A DNA stretch of 64,000 nucleotides, taken from the NCBI GenBank assembly GCA_016720745.1, contig JADKKA010000019.1, forward strand, positions 558,001-622,000, written 5' to 3'. This document shows, one piece after another, positions 26,969-36,140 of this stretch. The position numbers and the translations under genes were made by a program. This stretch comes from Chitinophagaceae bacterium. GTDB lineage: Bacteria; Bacteroidota; Bacteroidia; Chitinophagales; Chitinophagaceae. Each line of letters begins with the position of its first letter. Within the stretch, counting starts at the first letter, position 1. Under the pieces are notes generated by a model. That model made no database searches. It saw nothing but the letters and a program-made list of their open reading frames with translations, and was not told where the DNA came from.

Positions 26969-27991
26969 ATGAAAAAAGGATTCCTTATTTTCCTGCTTAT
27001 TCCGGTACTGGCATGTAATAATAACAGTACCAAAGAAAAGAAAGCAGCTATGTATCAGCAGACAGGAACACTGATCAAATACGACGAAGCGCTGGACAGC
27101 ATCATTGCTCCTGATGCAAAGGCCGATATTATTGCCACCGGATATGAGTGGAGTGAAGGTCCGTTATGGATTGAAGCACAGCAATTCCTCCTTTTCAGTG
27201 ATGTGCCCACCAATACCATTTACAAATGGACAGAAAAAGAAGGAGCATCTGTTTACCTGCAACCCAGTGGCTACACCGGTAAAACACCCAGCCCTTGCAA
27301 AGAACCCGGAAGCAATGGTCTTACACTTGATCCGGATGGTAAACTTGTTTTATGTCAGCATGGTGACCGGCAAATGGGAAGAATGGATGCCTCCCTGGAT
27401 CAACCCAAAGCCGTTTATACTGCATTGGCCACGCACTACGAGGGAAAGCGTTTCAGCAGCCCGAATGATTGTGTGTTTAGTCCAGATGGGGAATTGTTTT
27501 TTACAGATCCTCCTTATGGATTAAAAACACAGGATGATACGGATTCATTGAAAGAGTTACCCTTTAATGGGGTGTATCGTGTAAAAAAGAATGGGGAAGT
27601 GGATCTTGTTTTAAATAGTATTACCCGGCCAAACGGACTGGCTTTTTTTCCGGGCACCCGCAAATTACTTGTTGCCTGCTCCGATCCTGACCAGCCAGAT
27701 TGGCACCTGATTGATATGGATACCGACAGCATGATGGCGGTTTCCCTTTTTTACAGTGCGAAAGAAGAAAGAAAAACAATGAAAACAGGTTTGCCCGATG
27801 GATTAAAAATCAACCAGCAGGGCATTGTTTTTGCCAGCGGACCTGGTGGGGTTTACATCTTTAACAAAGAAGGGAAGAAGCTGGGACTTTTAAAACTGGA
27901 TGCACCTGCCAGTAATTGTGCCCTGAGTACCGATGAAAAAACCCTTTATATTACCAATGATATGCAGGTGCTCAGGATTCAACTGAAATAA
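26969..27991 (+). CDS. SMP-30/gluconolactonase-family lactonase, lipoprotein
   Basis: A 340-residue six-bladed propeller enzyme that hydrolyses sugar lactones to aldonates. Metal-binding positions are seen: Glu in W-S-E-G-P-L-W, Asn in S-S-P-N-D-C-V-F and Asp in L-P-D-G-L-K. The N-terminus M-K-K-G-F-L ends with V-L-A-C, a lipobox, so it is likely anchored in the periplasm or outer membrane. It follows the dehydratase gene by 9 bp. With the GntP transporter downstream, a route from sugar lactone to imported pentonate is the natural reading. Confidence 0.86.
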   Translation: MKKGFLIFLLIPVLACNNNSTKEKKAAMYQQTGTLIKYDEALDSIIAPDAKADIIATGYEWSEGPLWIEAQQFLLFSDVPTNTIYKWTEKEGASVYLQPSGYTGKTPSPCKEPGSNGLTLDPDGKLVLCQHGDRQMGRMDASLDQPKAVYTALATHYEGKRFSSPNDCVFSPDGELFFTDPPYGLKTQDDTDSLKELPFNGVYRVKKNGEVDLVLNSITRPNGLAFFPGTRKLLVACSDPDQPDWHLIDMDTDSMMAVSLFYSAKEERKTMKTGLPDGLKINQQGIVFASGPGGVYIFNKEGKKLGLLKLDAPASNCALSTDEKTLYITNDMQVLRIQLK

Positions 27992-28023
27992 GTAAACCAT
28001 TTTATACAAATGAAGCAGGACAG

Positions 28024-28047
28024 GATCAGGATTCTTTCTTCCTGATC
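28024..28047. repeat. Perfect inverted repeat between lactonase and FAH genes
   Basis: GATCAGGA (28024-28031) and TCCTGATC (28040-28047) form an 8-bp stem with an 8-base loop in the 77-bp gap. There is no T run after it, so it is more likely an operator or an mRNA-processing hairpin than a terminator. Confidence 0.55.
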
Positions 28048-28068
28048 GCTTCTAATTAAAGATCAGCA

Positions 28069-28896
28069 ATGAAATTGTACAGAACAGCAAAAGGGCCGGT
28101 AGTTGAGCAGCATGGACTTTTTTACAAGAGCCGGGAAAGCTGGGACAACCTGGTGAATAATGATGATGTATTAGAAAAACTGGAAGCAGAAATCGCCGGA
28201 GCCATTGCTGTTGACGGCTCTGCTATTCAGGATCTGCTGCCGGTGATTGGTGATCAGCAGGAACTCTGGGCCTGCGGGGTTACTTATTACCGTAGCATGG
28301 TTGGAAGACAGGAAGAAAGCAAAGCGGCAGGCGGTGCTGATTTTTATGCCAAAGTATATGAAGCCGACAGACCTGAATGTTTTTTTAAAAGTACACCGCA
28401 TAGGGTAGCCGGACACCTGGGTGGGGTTCGTATTCGCAAAGACAGCAGTTGGGATGTACCTGAGCCCGAACTGACCCTGGTGGTGACCGCCACCAGTAAA
28501 ATCATCGGATACACGATTGGAAATGATATGAGCAGCCGGAGTATCGAAGGAGAAAATCCGCTCTACCTCCCGCAGGCTAAAACCTATGATGGCTGTGCAG
28601 CCCTGGGGCCTTGTATTTACCTGACAGAACAATCACTCGGTAAAGAGACGATGATACGACTCCATATCAAGAGAAACGGAGCCCTGGTTTTTGAAGGTGA
28701 AATTGCGATCAGCCAAATGAAAAGAAGTCCGGAAGAACTGGTTTCTTTTATCTACCGGGAAAGCAGTTTTCCGCATGGTTGTCTGATCATGACCGGCACC
28801 GGTATTGTACCGGGCAGCGATTTTACTTTGGCAAAAGACGATGTCATTAGTATTTCTATTGATGGGATCGGCACCCTGACAAATACGGTAGAATAA
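28069..28896 (+). CDS. Fumarylacetoacetate hydrolase family protein, probable 2-keto-3-deoxypentonate dehydratase
   Basis: A 275-residue FAH-fold protein. The segment W-A-C-G-V-T-Y-Y-R-S-M near residue 70 and the metal-binding E-P-E-L-T-L-V resemble the branch that dehydrates 2-keto-3-deoxyxylonate or -arabinonate to 2-oxoglutarate semialdehyde. Hydrolysis of fumarylpyruvate-like acids is the alternative. The C-terminus has the family's G-T-G-I-V-P-G block. No signal, so cytoplasmic. It follows the pentonate dehydratase and lactonase and its stop touches the start of the xylanase gene. The next enzyme, a semialdehyde dehydrogenase, is not in the window. Confidence 0.8.
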   Translation: MKLYRTAKGPVVEQHGLFYKSRESWDNLVNNDDVLEKLEAEIAGAIAVDGSAIQDLLPVIGDQQELWACGVTYYRSMVGRQEESKAAGGADFYAKVYEADRPECFFKSTPHRVAGHLGGVRIRKDSSWDVPEPELTLVVTATSKIIGYTIGNDMSSRSIEGENPLYLPQAKTYDGCAALGPCIYLTEQSLGKETMIRLHIKRNGALVFEGEIAISQMKRSPEELVSFIYRESSFPHGCLIMTGTGIVPGSDFTLAKDDVISISIDGIGTLTNTVE

Positions 28897-30084
28897 ATGC
28901 ATACCAATTACATGTTGCTGTCTCCGATAAAACAATTTCTGCTGGCGGGGTTACTGTTTTACAGTTCCTGCAGCCCGGCACAACAAATGAATACCAGCGG
29001 ACATACCGGAAAAGTTTTAAAAGAAGTTTATAAAGATGCTTTTTTGTTGGGGACGGCTGTTACACCTGCCATTACCAGTGGAGCAGATCAGCCATCACAG
29101 GAAATTGTGATCAGTCAGTTTAATACAATTACAGTAGAAAATGTGATGAAGGCCGCCCTGATCAATCCGGAACCGGGCGTTTTTCGTTTTGGGCCAGCTG
29201 ATGATTTTGTGGCATTTGGTGAAAAGCATAAAATGTTTATTGTCGGGCATACCCTCGTCTGGCATAACCAATGTCCGGCCTGGTTTTTTACCAATGCATC
29301 CGGAAAGCCCAATACAAAGGAAGAACAGATTGAAAGATTGCGGGAACATATCAGGGTAGTAGCCGGTCGTTATGCCGGCAAAGTACATGCCTGGGATGTG
29401 GTGAATGAAGTAATAGACAATGATGGCAGTTACCGGCCCACCACCTGGGTCAATGCCATGGGTAACGGGGATACCCTGGTAAAATATGCTTTTCAGTTTG
29501 CCGCTGAATTTGCGCCCAATACCGAACTTTATTACAATGATTTCAATGCCTGGCGTCCGGAGAAAAGAGATGGGATTGTGCGCCTTGTAAAAATGCTGCA
29601 AAAGCAAGGGATCAGGATTGATGGGGTAGGCATGCAGGGCCACTGGGGACTCAATTATCCCAAAACAAAATATATTGAAGATGCCATTGACGCCTATGCT
29701 GCCTGTGGTGTTAAAGTGATGATCACAGAACTGGATGTGGATGTATTGCCCTTGACAAAAGAAGGGCAGATCATCGGACAGGGAATGGCCGATAAACAAT
29801 TTCAGCTGGAAGAATTCAAGACCTACCTGGATCCTTATCCAAAGCAATTGCCAGATAGTATGCAAACCCTGTTGGCGAATCGTTACGCAGAATTATTTGG
29901 AATATTCTACCAGAAGCGGGATAAAATTGCAAGGGTAACCTTGTGGGGGGTGCATGATGGCATGAGCTGGAAAAATGATTATCCCATTCCGGGCCGGATC
30001 AATTACCCGCTTTTATGGAGCCGGGATAAAAAACCAAAACCGGCACTGGAGGCTGTGCTGGCTGTACCGCAAAGAATAAAGTAA
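28897..30084 (+). CDS. GH10 endo-1,4-beta-xylanase, lipoprotein
   Basis: A 395-residue xylanase of family GH10 that cuts the xylan backbone. Counting from 28897, the acid/base Glu171 is in W-D-V-V-N-E-V and the nucleophile Glu278 in I-T-E-L-D-V-D. The H-T-L-V-W-H-N-Q motif typical of the family is also present. The N-terminus ends F-Y-S-S-C, a lipobox, so it is likely surface-anchored. The start abuts the FAH stop (TAA then ATG); an inner ATG at 28912 is equally good. Its place inside a pentonate operon ties that pathway to xylan. Confidence 0.93.
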   Translation: MHTNYMLLSPIKQFLLAGLLFYSSCSPAQQMNTSGHTGKVLKEVYKDAFLLGTAVTPAITSGADQPSQEIVISQFNTITVENVMKAALINPEPGVFRFGPADDFVAFGEKHKMFIVGHTLVWHNQCPAWFFTNASGKPNTKEEQIERLREHIRVVAGRYAGKVHAWDVVNEVIDNDGSYRPTTWVNAMGNGDTLVKYAFQFAAEFAPNTELYYNDFNAWRPEKRDGIVRLVKMLQKQGIRIDGVGMQGHWGLNYPKTKYIEDAIDAYAACGVKVMITELDVDVLPLTKEGQIIGQGMADKQFQLEEFKTYLDPYPKQLPDSMQTLLANRYAELFGIFYQKRDKIARVTLWGVHDGMSWKNDYPIPGRINYPLLWSRDKKPKPALEAVLAVPQRIK

Positions 30085-30125
30085 ATTCAACAACAAAGTA
30101 GGAATCTAATAAACCAGTCATCCTT

Positions 30126-31430
30126 ATGCAACTGCTTATCATCATATTGGCGATACTGGTTCAGGTATTCCTGACCATTAAAAAAGTTAGTCCCTTTATT
30201 TCCCTGCTCATCGTGGCCATTTTATCCGGACTCTCCCTCGGGATGTCTCCTGATGCTTTGCTGAAATCACTGGAAACCGGTGCCGGTAGTACATTGGGCG
30301 GGTTGGCATTTATCATTTGCCTTGGTGCGATACTGGGTAAGGTGCTGGAAGAAAGCGGAGCAGCAGAAAAAATTGCCATGACCCTGATCAATGGTTTCGG
30401 GGAAAAGAATATTCAATGGGCGGTTTTGTTAACCGGTTTCCTGATCGGCATTCCATTGTATTATAATGCAGGTTTTGTAATCCTGGTGCCCCTCGTATTC
30501 ATGCTGGCCAAAAAAACAAAACTTCCCCTGCTCTATATCGCCATTCCCATGGCAGCTTCGTTAAGCACCACCCATTGTTTTTTGCCACCACATCCGGGGC
30601 CTGCCCTGCTGGTGAATGCCTTTAAAGCCGATATGGGTAAAACATTGTTGTATGGATTATGTATTGCCATTCCTGCTGTTATTCTGGCCGGGCCATTCCT
30701 GGGCAGGCGCTTAAAAACGATTGGCAATCTCTATACGCAGGATAATCAGGTTGAAAAGGAAGATAAAATTTTGCCGGCAGCTGCGCCAAGTTTTCTCATT
30801 GCACTACTCCCGGTTATTTTTATCAGCTTATCTGTGATTGCAGAAATTTTTTTACCTGCGGGAATCCTTAAAACTATTTTTCTCTTTACCGGAAATTCCA
30901 CCATCGCTTTACTAATAGCCGTGCTGGTAGCCCTGGGCTGGTTTGGAATCAGAAGAGGAGTGGCGATGGAAACCCAGATGAAGTGGGTGCATACGGCCAT
31001 CAGTAATATTGCGGTGATTTTATTGATCATCACGGCCGGAGGCGTATTCAAACAGGTATTGACCGATAGTGGTACCGGCGCTTATATTTCCTCATTCAGC
31101 ACCAAATGGCAAATGCCACCTTTGCTCTTTGCCTGGGTGGTAACAGCATTATTAAGAGTGATGATCGGATCGGCAACCGTAGCAGCGATCACAGCTGCAG
31201 GAGTCGTTTCTCCCATGCTTGGTCAACCAGGTATTTCACCGGAATTGATGGTATTGGCAGTAGGTAGTGGCAGTGTATTCGGCTCCCATATTAATGATTC
31301 AGGATTCTGGATGTTTAAAGAGTTCTTCAAATTATCATTGAAAGAAACCTTTTTGTCCTGGACCATCATGGAAACCCTGATATCTGTGATTGGACTGGCA
31401 GGCGTGCTGATCCTGAATATGATCATCTGA
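30126..31430 (+). CDS. GntP-family gluconate/aldonate:H+ symporter
   Basis: A 434-residue inner-membrane transporter with about twelve hydrophobic segments. It matches the GntP family: G-A-I-L-G-K-V-L-E-E-S-G-A-A near residue 75, the H-C-F-L-P-P-H-P-G-P segment and the C-terminal G-S-G-S-V-F-G-S-H-I-N-D-S-G-F-W. GntP proteins import gluconate and related aldonates. Given the lactonase and pentonate dehydratase upstream, xylonate or arabinonate is a likely substrate. It ends the operon and converges on the sulfatase gene with a 10-bp gap. Confidence 0.9.
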   Translation: MQLLIIILAILVQVFLTIKKVSPFISLLIVAILSGLSLGMSPDALLKSLETGAGSTLGGLAFIICLGAILGKVLEESGAAEKIAMTLINGFGEKNIQWAVLLTGFLIGIPLYYNAGFVILVPLVFMLAKKTKLPLLYIAIPMAASLSTTHCFLPPHPGPALLVNAFKADMGKTLLYGLCIAIPAVILAGPFLGRRLKTIGNLYTQDNQVEKEDKILPAAAPSFLIALLPVIFISLSVIAEIFLPAGILKTIFLFTGNSTIALLIAVLVALGWFGIRRGVAMETQMKWVHTAISNIAVILLIITAGGVFKQVLTDSGTGAYISSFSTKWQMPPLLFAWVVTALLRVMIGSATVAAITAAGVVSPMLGQPGISPELMVLAVGSGSVFGSHINDSGFWMFKEFFKLSLKETFLSWTIMETLISVIGLAGVLILNMII

Positions 31431-31440
31431 CGATGAATGC

Positions 31441-32901
31441 TTATTTGATTTCCTTCTTTAATAAAGGCCAGTCCGGGTTGGGCGTATGCGCTTTCTCGAT
31501 TAACGCAGCTAATTTTTTAACAAGACGTGGTTTTTGACTGGCGACATTATGCTGCTCTTCCGGATCATTCTGCAAGTCATACAATTCAAGTGGTGCCTTT
31601 TCATTTTTCATGACGGCTAGTTTCACCGCTTTCCATCTTTTCCAACGGATAGCCTGCCGACCATCGTTTTCATGAAATTCCCAATACAGATAATCATGCT
31701 TTTCTTGTTTACCTTTTTGTAGCCAGTTTGGCAAAAGTGAAATTCCATCCTGTGGTTGATTGCTCCTGATGCCGGCCAGCGAAAGAAAGCTGGGATACAA
31801 ATCCCATAGGGCGGCAATTTGATTGGTAACGGCCGGTTTGATTTTCCCCGGCCAGTAAGCAATAAAGGGAACCCTGATACCACCTTCATATAAATCTCTT
31901 TTGATTCCCTTGTAGATACCATTGCTGTTGAAATATTCCGGGTCACCCCCGTTTTCGCGATGCGGGCCATTATCACTGGTAAAAATGATCAGGGTATTTT
32001 GTGCCAATCCTTTTTCTTCCAGTGTTTTTACAATTTCACCCACATACCGGTCCAGCCGGCCGATCATGGCGGCAAACTGCGCATGGGGCAAAGGCTCTGC
32101 GGTAACCGTATGCTCTCTTTTTTTAAGTTGTGATCCGGTTAATTTGGGCTCATTGAATTTGGCAGCATAATACTGGTACAGGTCGTCATGCGGACCAATG
32201 ACATCTCCGTGAGGGAGTGTATAGGGCAGGTAGAGGAAGAAAGGTTTATCGCCGGATTTTTTAATATACGCAATGGCTTCTTGCTGGATCAGCGCGGCAG
32301 AATAAACGGAATCGTATTGTTTATTGATGGAGAGATCTACTTTGGTATGATTGTCCCACAAGTACAACGGATAATAATCATGGGCCAGCGACTGACAATT
32401 GTAACCGTAGAAGCGGTCAAACCCTTTTTTATTCGGGTCGCCGCTGTTCTGATTAAATCCCAGTCCCCATTTACCAAATGCGGCCGTAGCATATCCGTTT
32501 TGCTGCAGCAGGTTGGCAATGGTTTGAACTGAATCGGGGAGGGGTGTCTGTCCTTCAGGTTGAAATTGTTTATTGCCCCTGATCACAGTATGACCAGTAT
32601 GCAAACCGGTCATAAAACTGCAGCGGGCCGGTCCGCAAACGGTGGACCCGGAATAGAACTGGGTATATTTTAATCCGGCAGCAGCTAATTTGTCCAGGTT
32701 GGGGGTTTCTATTTTTTGCTGACCATAGCAGCCAATATCAGCATAGCCAAGATCATCAGCCAGGATGAAGATAATATTGGGTGGTTGTGCCTGAATGGAC
32801 GGTATACTGCTAACACAGATAGTGATGAAAAGGAATAAAATTTGGATAGTCCATCCCCGGGAAAAAGCAACAGTTTTAGTTTTGATTATTCTCCTCCACA
32901 T
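31441..32901 (-). CDS. S1-family sulfatase, secreted
   Basis: A 486-residue formylglycine sulfatase. The modification motif C-G-P-A-R (Cys89) fits C-x-P-x-R. Calcium ligands are in L-A-D-D-L-G-Y and F-T-S-D-N-G-P-H. A hydrophobic segment at about residues 20-38 is a signal peptide, preceded by a basic leader. The ATG at 32901 overlaps the end of the upstream gene by 26 bp and no other ATG occurs before the mature part, so I accept it. It should remove sulfate from a glycan; the target cannot be read. It requires an anaerobic or FGE-type maturase not seen here. Confidence 0.87.
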   Translation of the reverse strand: MWRRIIKTKTVAFSRGWTIQILFLFITICVSSIPSIQAQPPNIIFILADDLGYADIGCYGQQKIETPNLDKLAAAGLKYTQFYSGSTVCGPARCSFMTGLHTGHTVIRGNKQFQPEGQTPLPDSVQTIANLLQQNGYATAAFGKWGLGFNQNSGDPNKKGFDRFYGYNCQSLAHDYYPLYLWDNHTKVDLSINKQYDSVYSAALIQQEAIAYIKKSGDKPFFLYLPYTLPHGDVIGPHDDLYQYYAAKFNEPKLTGSQLKKREHTVTAEPLPHAQFAAMIGRLDRYVGEIVKTLEEKGLAQNTLIIFTSDNGPHRENGGDPEYFNSNGIYKGIKRDLYEGGIRVPFIAYWPGKIKPAVTNQIAALWDLYPSFLSLAGIRSNQPQDGISLLPNWLQKGKQEKHDYLYWEFHENDGRQAIRWKRWKAVKLAVMKNEKAPLELYDLQNDPEEQHNVASQKPRLVKKLAALIEKAHTPNPDWPLLKKEIK

Positions 32902-34347
32902 AACTTGTAATATTGATTTTCAATAACCCGATTTCTTTTCTGTTGCTGAAAGGTACGATGATATGATGGTCGTCTATAACTTTTAGTAACTCGAGTATGT
33001 ATTCAAACTGAGTATTCGCCCTGGTGTCCGTGAGAATGATTTCATTTTTAGGACTGATATGAATCAGTGCCAATCCGCCTTTTTTTCGCAATATATCTTG
33101 TGACAGCATCAGATAAGGCGTATCGTCGATATTGAAATGTAAATAATGCCTCCCGGGTACCGGAGTGGCGTCTTTAAATGGTTTCAGGAGACGGGATTTT
33201 AGTGGCTGCAGCTCTTTTTGCAGTAGGGAAAGTTTTATTTTCCCAGTGGGATAATAAGTGCCGGGAGAAGGAGCAGATAAGGAACTGAGTGGGTATGAAT
33301 AGGGGTAGATACTCACACCGGAAGCAAAGGCGGAATTTTTTTCATCCATCCAGTAGTTTTTGACCGGTGGCTGGTAATTGCCCTGTTCATATAAGTAGTT
33401 GCTGGAAAAATCGATCCAGCCTGTACTGCTGTTTTCAACCAGCAGCAGGTTGAGCGCCAGTTCTTCTCTGGGGTTAGGGCGAATTAAAGTGGGTGGAGCG
33501 AGTTCCTGAAGGGAGAAGCTGAGCTTGCTCAAAAAAACAACATGTTGTATTCCCTTCTTCCCGTCGGATTGAGGAAGGATGGAAGAAACCAATATGCTGG
33601 AGTCTGCTTTATTGATCCGGAAAGTGGCGGAATAAAACTTACTGTTTTCGCTACTGAATTCTTTTGAAGCCATCTTTTTTGAAACCAGGTTAACAGAAAA
33701 CAATTCGAGTATATGCTCACCGCCGGCTGATTTTTTTTCTTTGAGACCCAGCAATTCATTATTAAATAAACTGAGCTGCCGTAAGCCTTCATTGTCTGCA
33801 TCAAAGGGTATGGGAATAGAAATACTTTGTACCGGTTTATAATTTTCGTCGTATTTAATAATAGTACAGGTCAGCTTTTTTAAACTGTCGAAATAGGTAT
33901 TTGTGATCAGTGCCAGCTTGCCTTCCTCGTTCAGCATGCGGAAAGTGTTTCCCGGTTGAACAGAATTACCCAGGATACTGGCAGTAATATCTCTGTGGAT
34001 TCCATCTCCCTGTACTTTAATGAAGCGGTGTGTTGCTGATCCCGGGTTGAAAAAATAGAGCAGGTAATGTTTTTGAAGGGAAGTATACTGGTTTTGGTTT
34101 TTTCATGAATGGTAATATCAATTTCCTGTCTGGAAATATACCGGAGTTGCTGGTTGAAAAGATCAATGACCGGTTTGCCGCCCCGGTTGAAAGAGAGGAG
34201 ATGATGGTATCCATCAACATTGGCAACCAATTGCATGCCATCCGCCTGCGGGTCTTTCACCAGGTGGCGACTGTATTGTATGTTCTGGGCCGTAGTGAAG
34301 TTACAGGCAAGACAGCAAAATATTAATATACGCCAGGCGAAGGGCAT
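32876..34347 (-). pseudogene. Secreted protein of unknown function, single frameshift
   Basis: Two minus-strand frames form one protein: residues from 34347 (signal peptide M-P-F-A-W-R-I-L-I-F) and a second part running to 32876. The first frame makes sense to about I-T-I-H-E-K at 34104. The downstream frame reads Y-T-S-L-Q-K-H-Y-L-L-Y-F-F-N-P-G and joins smoothly to the ATG-led part at 33937. A TGA in the downstream frame at the C-A-T-G-A-A site bounds the shift to about 34076-34103, most simply one missing base in the T6 run at 34098-34103. Adding one base gives 490 residues. I do not recognise the family. It overlaps the sulfatase start by 26 bp, suggesting coupling. Confidence 0.75.
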
Positions 34348-34434
34348 GGAGTTTTCATTTTGAGTATACTTCTACAAAGTGTTGTATCTATTATAGTGAA
34401 GCATACATTGGCATTTTCCCGGTTTTGCTATTCT

Positions 34435-35562
34435 TTATTTTTTCAATCTTGTGATTTCAGTCCCCGCCAGTAAAAAACAACCCAGTCCGTAATCTTCAAA
34501 ATCAGGTTTACTATCGTAAGTCACAGGTTGTCCATCTTTGGGTTCCTTACCGGTTCCCTGTACAAAACCCAGTTTGCCATTGGGATGAACGGCTTCTTTG
34601 CACATGGCGTTCCATGCTTTTACAATGGCAGGAAGATAGGTTTTGCGATCGAGCAATCCATTGTTAATTCCCCAGGCAAAGCCGTAAATAAAAAGGGAAG
34701 TACCGGATACTTCTTTTCCGCCAAAATGATTGGGGTCATTCAGGCTCACGTTCCAGTAGCCGTCGGTTCTTTGAAGGGGGAGGAGGGCAGCACACATGTC
34801 TTTGAAATCCTGCAGGTACTCAGGATAGTGAGGATCATTTTTGGGTAAGGCTTCCAGTGTTTTCACAAGGGCAGCTACCACCCAGCCATTTCCCCGGCTC
34901 CAGTAACAATCATCGCCATTGGGTTCTTTATAAGGAGGGTCAAAGTCTTTATCTCTCCACCAGAGATGTTCAGCAGGGTTGTACAGGCCTTTTTCTCCAT
35001 GTTTATTCTTTGTGTAGGCATACATCTGGTACATCCGGTTAAAGTAACTGGTATCCTGATAGAGGTTGCCCAGTTTTACAAAGACAGGCATTCCCATTTG
35101 CAGGGCATCGATCCAGTTCCAGTCATCCACTTTGGGAGTTATTTTCATGGAATCGATACAGGCTTTGATATCGCGAACTCTTTCAGGATGTTGTTTTCCA
35201 TCGAGCAGGTACATATCAATATAGGTCTGGCCGCAGCACTGGTTATCGGCATTCCTGGTTTTGATACCTCCTCTTAATCCCCATTTATGTTTTTCGCCCC
35301 ATTGCAGGGTATAATCATAATAGGCTTTCTTTTTATCAATCTGATACAGCGCCATCAGTCCTTCATAATACACAGCTCTTGTCCAGATATTGCTGGGTCT
35401 TTCAATATTGGTGAAGATGGGTTTTCCTGCATCCGGCCACAGATCCATAAAGTACTGGTTGGTCTGTCGCATGGTTTTGATAACCTGCTTTTTTTTTGGA
35501 ATTTTTTGTGCCTGAGCAAAATGGGCAGATAGTAATAGCAGAAAGAGGATATATTTTTTCAT
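34435..35562 (-). CDS. GH105 unsaturated rhamnogalacturonyl hydrolase, secreted
   Basis: A protein of about 375 residues related to YteR/RhiN enzymes (GH88/GH105), which remove the unsaturated uronic acid left by pectate or rhamnogalacturonan lyases. Seen are the alpha/alpha-barrel signatures W-I-D-A-L-Q-M-G-M-P with the catalytic Asp, and W-S-R-G-N-G-W-V. The frame extends to 35601, but the ATG at 35562 starts M-K-K-Y-I-L-F-L-L-L-L with a clean Sec signal ending A-Q-A-Q. It is 87 bp downstream of the frameshifted gene on the other side and divergent from a SusC gene across 578 bp. Confidence 0.88.
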   Translation of the reverse strand: MKKYILFLLLLSAHFAQAQKIPKKKQVIKTMRQTNQYFMDLWPDAGKPIFTNIERPSNIWTRAVYYEGLMALYQIDKKKAYYDYTLQWGEKHKWGLRGGIKTRNADNQCCGQTYIDMYLLDGKQHPERVRDIKACIDSMKITPKVDDWNWIDALQMGMPVFVKLGNLYQDTSYFNRMYQMYAYTKNKHGEKGLYNPAEHLWWRDKDFDPPYKEPNGDDCYWSRGNGWVVAALVKTLEALPKNDPHYPEYLQDFKDMCAALLPLQRTDGYWNVSLNDPNHFGGKEVSGTSLFIYGFAWGINNGLLDRKTYLPAIVKAWNAMCKEAVHPNGKLGFVQGTGKEPKDGQPVTYDSKPDFEDYGLGCFLLAGTEITRLKK

Positions 35563-36140
35563 TTGACAAGCGATTGGTGAATGGGTATAAAGATGAAGCA
35601 ATCGGGTTGAAATTGAAAATGGATGTTGATTTTACTAGCCTGACAGACCGGGATGGTTGAATTAGTATAAAATGAAACCGGCGCTGGCAACCCTTTTCAG
35701 GATTTTGCAAGTTCATCATTATTCCGGGAACGATTGCGTAAAAAACCCGCAAATAACCGACAGTACAGGATGAACCAATTTCATAAAAAAGCTAATATTA
35801 GTGTCTCATTTGATGATTGCTGCTTATGAATTATGCAAACCCAAGGTGCATGGGCTTAGAGGTTCCAGCACACGAAATATTGTACACAAGACTGTCTTTG
35901 TTGAACAACAGTCACCCACTTCATGCAGGTCCTTATACAAGAGACCGTCACATTACAATCCACCACGAACCCTTTTATTCAGACAATCATTTCCCTTCAG
36001 CAGTAGTAATGCCGGATGGGGAAGATCGCAACCGATCAGGTATTATTCGAAAGTGATGTGTCCTTAATGGACGACAGCTTACTATTTCGTTTAACCAATA
36101 ATGCTCTTAATTTTTTTATAAACCAATAACGTTGCTTACA
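35563..36140. other. 578-bp intergenic region between divergent GH105 and SusC genes
   Basis: No convincing gene was found. A short open frame at 35817-36056 gives a polar 79-residue product with no recognised motif and is not accepted. The region should contain promoters for both neighbours; no exact TAnnTTTG element was seen. The A/T-rich stretch at 36104-36130 is close to the SusC start. Confidence 0.5.

Noticed and set aside
29095..29865. Long open frame (256 codons) on the minus strand opposite the GH10 xylanase
   Set aside because: It lies wholly within a well-supported gene, gives a Cys/His/Ile-rich product without domain features and has no context of its own.
34098..34103. Programmed -1 ribosomal frameshift at the A6 run (minus strand)
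   Set aside because: The run is not in the X-XXY-YYZ phase needed for canonical slippage, and other frameshifts nearby point to indels.
35817..36056. Possible 79-residue gene in the GH105-SusC gap
   Set aside because: No motif, no start context and polar low-information sequence; kept only as part of the intergenic note.
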